A stretch of 64,000 nt of DNA from Leptospira licerasiae serovar Varillal str. VAR 010 (GTDB lineage: Bacteria > Spirochaetota > Leptospiria > Leptospirales > Leptospiraceae), in the NCBI RefSeq assembly GCF_000244755.1, contig NZ_AHOO02000012.1:1-64000 (forward strand), in the 5' to 3' direction. Positions 61,782 through 64,000 of the stretch are shown here, one piece after another. Made by a program: the position numbers and the translations under genes. The notes below the pieces were generated by a model. It worked only from the letters and a program-made list of their open reading frames with translations. It was not told the origin of the DNA and made no database searches. Each line of letters starts with the position of its first letter. Position 1 is the stretch's first letter.

Positions 61782-62255
61782 TCACGAATAACGTTTCTTT
61801 AATTCTCTAGCGTATGCTAAGTCATGAGTTAAAAGTCTCATTCTTTTCACCAAATAAGTGGTGATCCCTTTATAAAATTTCAGAGCAAGTTCCTTATCTG
61901 AATCTAAAATCTGTTGCAGGTGTTCGAAAGGAATTTCCAAAAGTTCGCAACGTTCCATTGCTTCTACCGTTCCGGCTCTTTTTCCCTGATCCAAAAACGG
62001 GAATTCTCCGAAATGATCACCTGTGGCGATCGTAGTCACGCTCACATCGTCCCCTTTTTCGGTGGAGGTCAAAATTTTTAGGGTTCCGTACATTACCACA
62101 TAGAACGCTTTTGCATCGTTCCCTTCTTGGTAAACCGCGTCCCCTTGTTCGAGCACCTTGTATTTTGTCTTCTCCGCTATTTTGGCTAATTCATCCATAG
62201 AGAAGCTGGAAAATAAATAAATCTGGTGTAGGATTTCTTCTGTAGTGTGTTGCAT
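61782..62255 (-). CDS. Stand-alone cyclic nucleotide-binding domain protein
   Basis: The 157-residue protein is a single CNB domain (about 10-125). Visible are IYLFSSFSMDELAKIAEKTK, a beta roll with QGDAVYQEGNDAKAFYVVMYG, and the phosphate-binding-cassette position GDHFGEFPFLDQGKRAGTVEAM. Here GEFPFL.. GKRAGTV replaces the canonical GE-(x)-A/L-L...R-(A/T)-A/T; the Glu and an Arg two residues before Gly-Thr-Val are kept. A helical tail follows, and there is no DNA-binding domain. It could be a cAMP/cGMP receptor acting through protein contact. The start has AAGGAAC 5 bases upstream. A cyclase is encoded at 47377-50034. Confidence 0.88.
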   Translation of the reverse strand: MQHTTEEILHQIYLFSSFSMDELAKIAEKTKYKVLEQGDAVYQEGNDAKAFYVVMYGTLKILTSTEKGDDVSVTTIATGDHFGEFPFLDQGKRAGTVEAMERCELLEIPFEHLQQILDSDKELALKFYKGITTYLVKRMRLLTHDLAYARELKKRYS

Positions 62256-62304
62256 GTGTTCCTTACCAAAGACCGAGTATTGAGCCTAGAAAAAAACCAT
62301 CAAG

Positions 62305-63969
62305 CTACTTTCCTGGCTTCCGGTCCGGAATTCTAAGACGAAAAACAACTCCATTTTCCGAAGTAAATTCGGAGTTTGCCTTGAGCTGACTGGATAAGAT
62401 CTCAATGAGCTGGATGCCGATGGTTCCGGAGCCGTTAAGATTTTCTTTTCGAAAGCCTACCCCGTCGTCTGAGTATGAGAAGACGATATTCTGTTCTTCT
62501 TTATAAATGCAGACTTGGATTTTTCCCGCACGATCTTTCGGAAATGCGTATTTTAAGGAGTTGGTGAGAAGTTCATTCAAGATCAATCCCAGAGGAATAG
62601 CTTTTTCAATACTTACTTCCAAAGAACTCAGATCCAATTGGAGTTGGATGCGGGGAAGTCCTCCGTAGGCCCGTATCAGATTGGAAGAAACAGTGGTAAA
62701 ATAATTTTCCAAGTCCACCGCAGCAAAATTTTCGGATCGATAGAGTTCTGCATGAACGAATCCCATGGACTTGACTCGGTTCTCACATTCTTGCAAGATC
62801 CTTTTCAAGTTCGGATCATCCGTATTCTCATATTGTAAGCCAAGAAGACTGGAAACGACTTGTAGGTTATTTTTGACCCTATGATGTATCTCCTGGAGCA
62901 TTGCCTCTTTTTCTTTTAAAGATCTTTCCAAAGTCCGGGTCATGGAATTTCTTTCGGTCACGTCCCTTACGATTCCCATATAACGGGAATCGTCGATACG
63001 GACCGCATTCACTTCCGCTTCTATAATTTTACCCGATTTACTTTTGAATCTTCTGTTTAAGATGACTGGTTGGCCCATTTCTAATGCAGGAATCCTACGC
63101 ATTGAATCTGCAAAGCTGTCCTCATCCAGAATATCCTTTAAGCTGAATGTTTGGAGTTGCTCTTTGGTATACTCCAAAAGTTCGCAAATCCTTCTATTCA
63201 CTTCTAAAATTTTAGTTTCAAAATTTGTAATGATGATGGAATCGGAAGCGCTCTCTACTAGAGAACGATATTTTCTTTCACTTTCTTCTAATAAAGAGAT
63301 CGCCTTAACTCTTTCCGTTACATCGTATAATATGGAAAATAATACTCTTTTGCCCCCGAATTGTAACGGCCCGCTATACACTTCCATCTCACGGATTTCT
63401 CCGTTTTTTAATTTATGTTTGAATCGGAAATATTGCCGGGCTTCAAGCGCCGCTTGTTTCATTTCATCGAAAATTTGTTCCTTCGTAAAGATATTGATAT
63501 CCGTTATCTTCATTTGCAAAAGTTCTTCTTGGCTGTATCCGTAAAATTGGATCGCTGCTTGATTTGCGTATAAAATATCACCTGAATCCGGATCTAAGAT
63601 CCATTTAATTGCCTGGTTCGTTTCAAAAATTTGGCGAAAGGGTCTGTCGCTGGATAGGAATTCCTTCCAAAAAGAATTTTCGAGAAGAGCATCGGAACCT
63701 TCTTCCATTGGTTCCATCCTGATCCAAAATATTCCGTGAGTAAGGGTCCAATTTGCAATAATTCCGATATTCCCGGGAAATGAGAGAGGGCTTTTTCCCG
63801 GCTGCCACGAAAGTACAGCGTTTCCCTTCTCACCTTGGATCTTCTCCGTCCCATCCAAAAAGTAAGAGAGTGGGTTTTGTCTCCAGGACTCCAAAGGAAG
63901 ATTGGTCTCAATGATCAATCCGGAAGGATCCAGAAGTATGCACCAGTATGGAAAGAAGGAGGATTTCAT
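62305..63969 (-). CDS. PAS HisKA_2 sensor kinase
   Basis: The 554-residue kinase has a divergent N-terminal PAS-like region (1-90) and two clear PAS domains (about 110-220 and 225-345, with ILYANQAAIQFYGYS and SIIITNFETKILEVNRRICEL over that range). A HisKA_2 segment follows, with EIHHRVKNNLQVVSSLLGLQ (about 361), then an ATPase domain (NELLTNSLKYAFPKDRAG, YSDDGVGFR). The start is the ATG at 63969. An in-frame stop lies one codon further upstream, so the gene is complete. No clear Shine-Dalgarno is visible. It is the first gene of the cluster kinase-CNB-hydrolase-kinase-uup within the window. Confidence 0.93.
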   Translation of the reverse strand: MKSSFFPYWCILLDPSGLIIETNLPLESWRQNPLSYFLDGTEKIQGEKGNAVLSWQPGKSPLSFPGNIGIIANWTLTHGIFWIRMEPMEEGSDALLENSFWKEFLSSDRPFRQIFETNQAIKWILDPDSGDILYANQAAIQFYGYSQEELLQMKITDINIFTKEQIFDEMKQAALEARQYFRFKHKLKNGEIREMEVYSGPLQFGGKRVLFSILYDVTERVKAISLLEESERKYRSLVESASDSIIITNFETKILEVNRRICELLEYTKEQLQTFSLKDILDEDSFADSMRRIPALEMGQPVILNRRFKSKSGKIIEAEVNAVRIDDSRYMGIVRDVTERNSMTRTLERSLKEKEAMLQEIHHRVKNNLQVVSSLLGLQYENTDDPNLKRILQECENRVKSMGFVHAELYRSENFAAVDLENYFTTVSSNLIRAYGGLPRIQLQLDLSSLEVSIEKAIPLGLILNELLTNSLKYAFPKDRAGKIQVCIYKEEQNIVFSYSDDGVGFRKENLNGSGTIGIQLIEILSSQLKANSEFTSENGVVFRLRIPDRKPGK

Positions 63970-64000
63970 GTTTTAAACTGGAGAGGACTTTTTCCGGTAT

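Overview
The window looks like chromosomal sequence from a Leptospira (spirochaete), probably one of the higher-GC lineages; base composition by eye is in the low to mid 40s percent GC. The assignment rests on gene content and style, not on a marker gene. There is an LptD-type LPS assembly protein, many lipoproteins with loose spirochaetal lipoboxes, a large set of PAS sensor kinases of the HisKA_2 type, and several TTG or GTG starts behind good Shine-Dalgarno sites. About 52 protein-coding genes are called. I see no tRNA, rRNA, CRISPR array, insertion sequence or phage genes. The first ~140 bases appear to be a sequencing/assembly artefact at a contig edge, and they truncate the first gene.

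Layout. 0.1-9.2 kb holds a truncated membrane protein diverging from eno-ftsB-like-clpP, an alpha/beta hydrolase, a DUF4416 protein, lipoproteins, a dolichol/diacylglycerol kinase-like protein, a STAS protein and a SurA/PrsA-like lipoprotein. 9.2-18.2 kb holds a tandem-HTH regulator, a strong terminator shared with clpB, an NSS transporter, a DinG-like helicase, a secreted protein and a TPR protein. 18.3-25.1 kb holds asnS and, divergently, folD, an AXE1-like protein with a disrupted active site, cysS, rlmB and a lipase-like lipoprotein. 25.3-39.4 kb is one long minus-strand run: hisD-panC-mfd-lipoprotein-uppP-lptD-sugar transferase-gatC-gatA-hisF. It mixes housekeeping with envelope polysaccharide and LPS functions.

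39.5-64 kb is rich in signalling and envelope genes. After xth come a REC-GGDEF diguanylate cyclase, a Cys-rich copper-storage-like protein, and a translationally coupled kinase / Rcp1-like response regulator / REC-PAS-kinase module. Next is a four-gene overlapping cluster (47.4-55.8 kb). It runs from a membrane class III adenylate/guanylate cyclase, through a FecR plus beta-sandwich repeat protein and an IPT-like/DUF5683-like membrane protein, to a parallel beta-helix lipoprotein. The window ends with a minus-strand cluster of PAS kinase, cyclic-nucleotide-binding domain protein, alpha/beta hydrolase lipoprotein, second PAS kinase and Uup-type ABC-F ATPase. A cyclic nucleotide source and a candidate receptor thus lie within about 12 kb of each other.

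The best candidates for undescribed biology are the overlapping cyclase/FecR/beta-helix cluster, the kinase-CNB-hydrolase-kinase cluster, the AXE1-like pseudoenzyme, the DinG-like helicase with an incomplete Fe-S cysteine set, the tandem-HTH regulator with its palindromic upstream site, and a recurring GTWGGAATTCCWAC palindrome.
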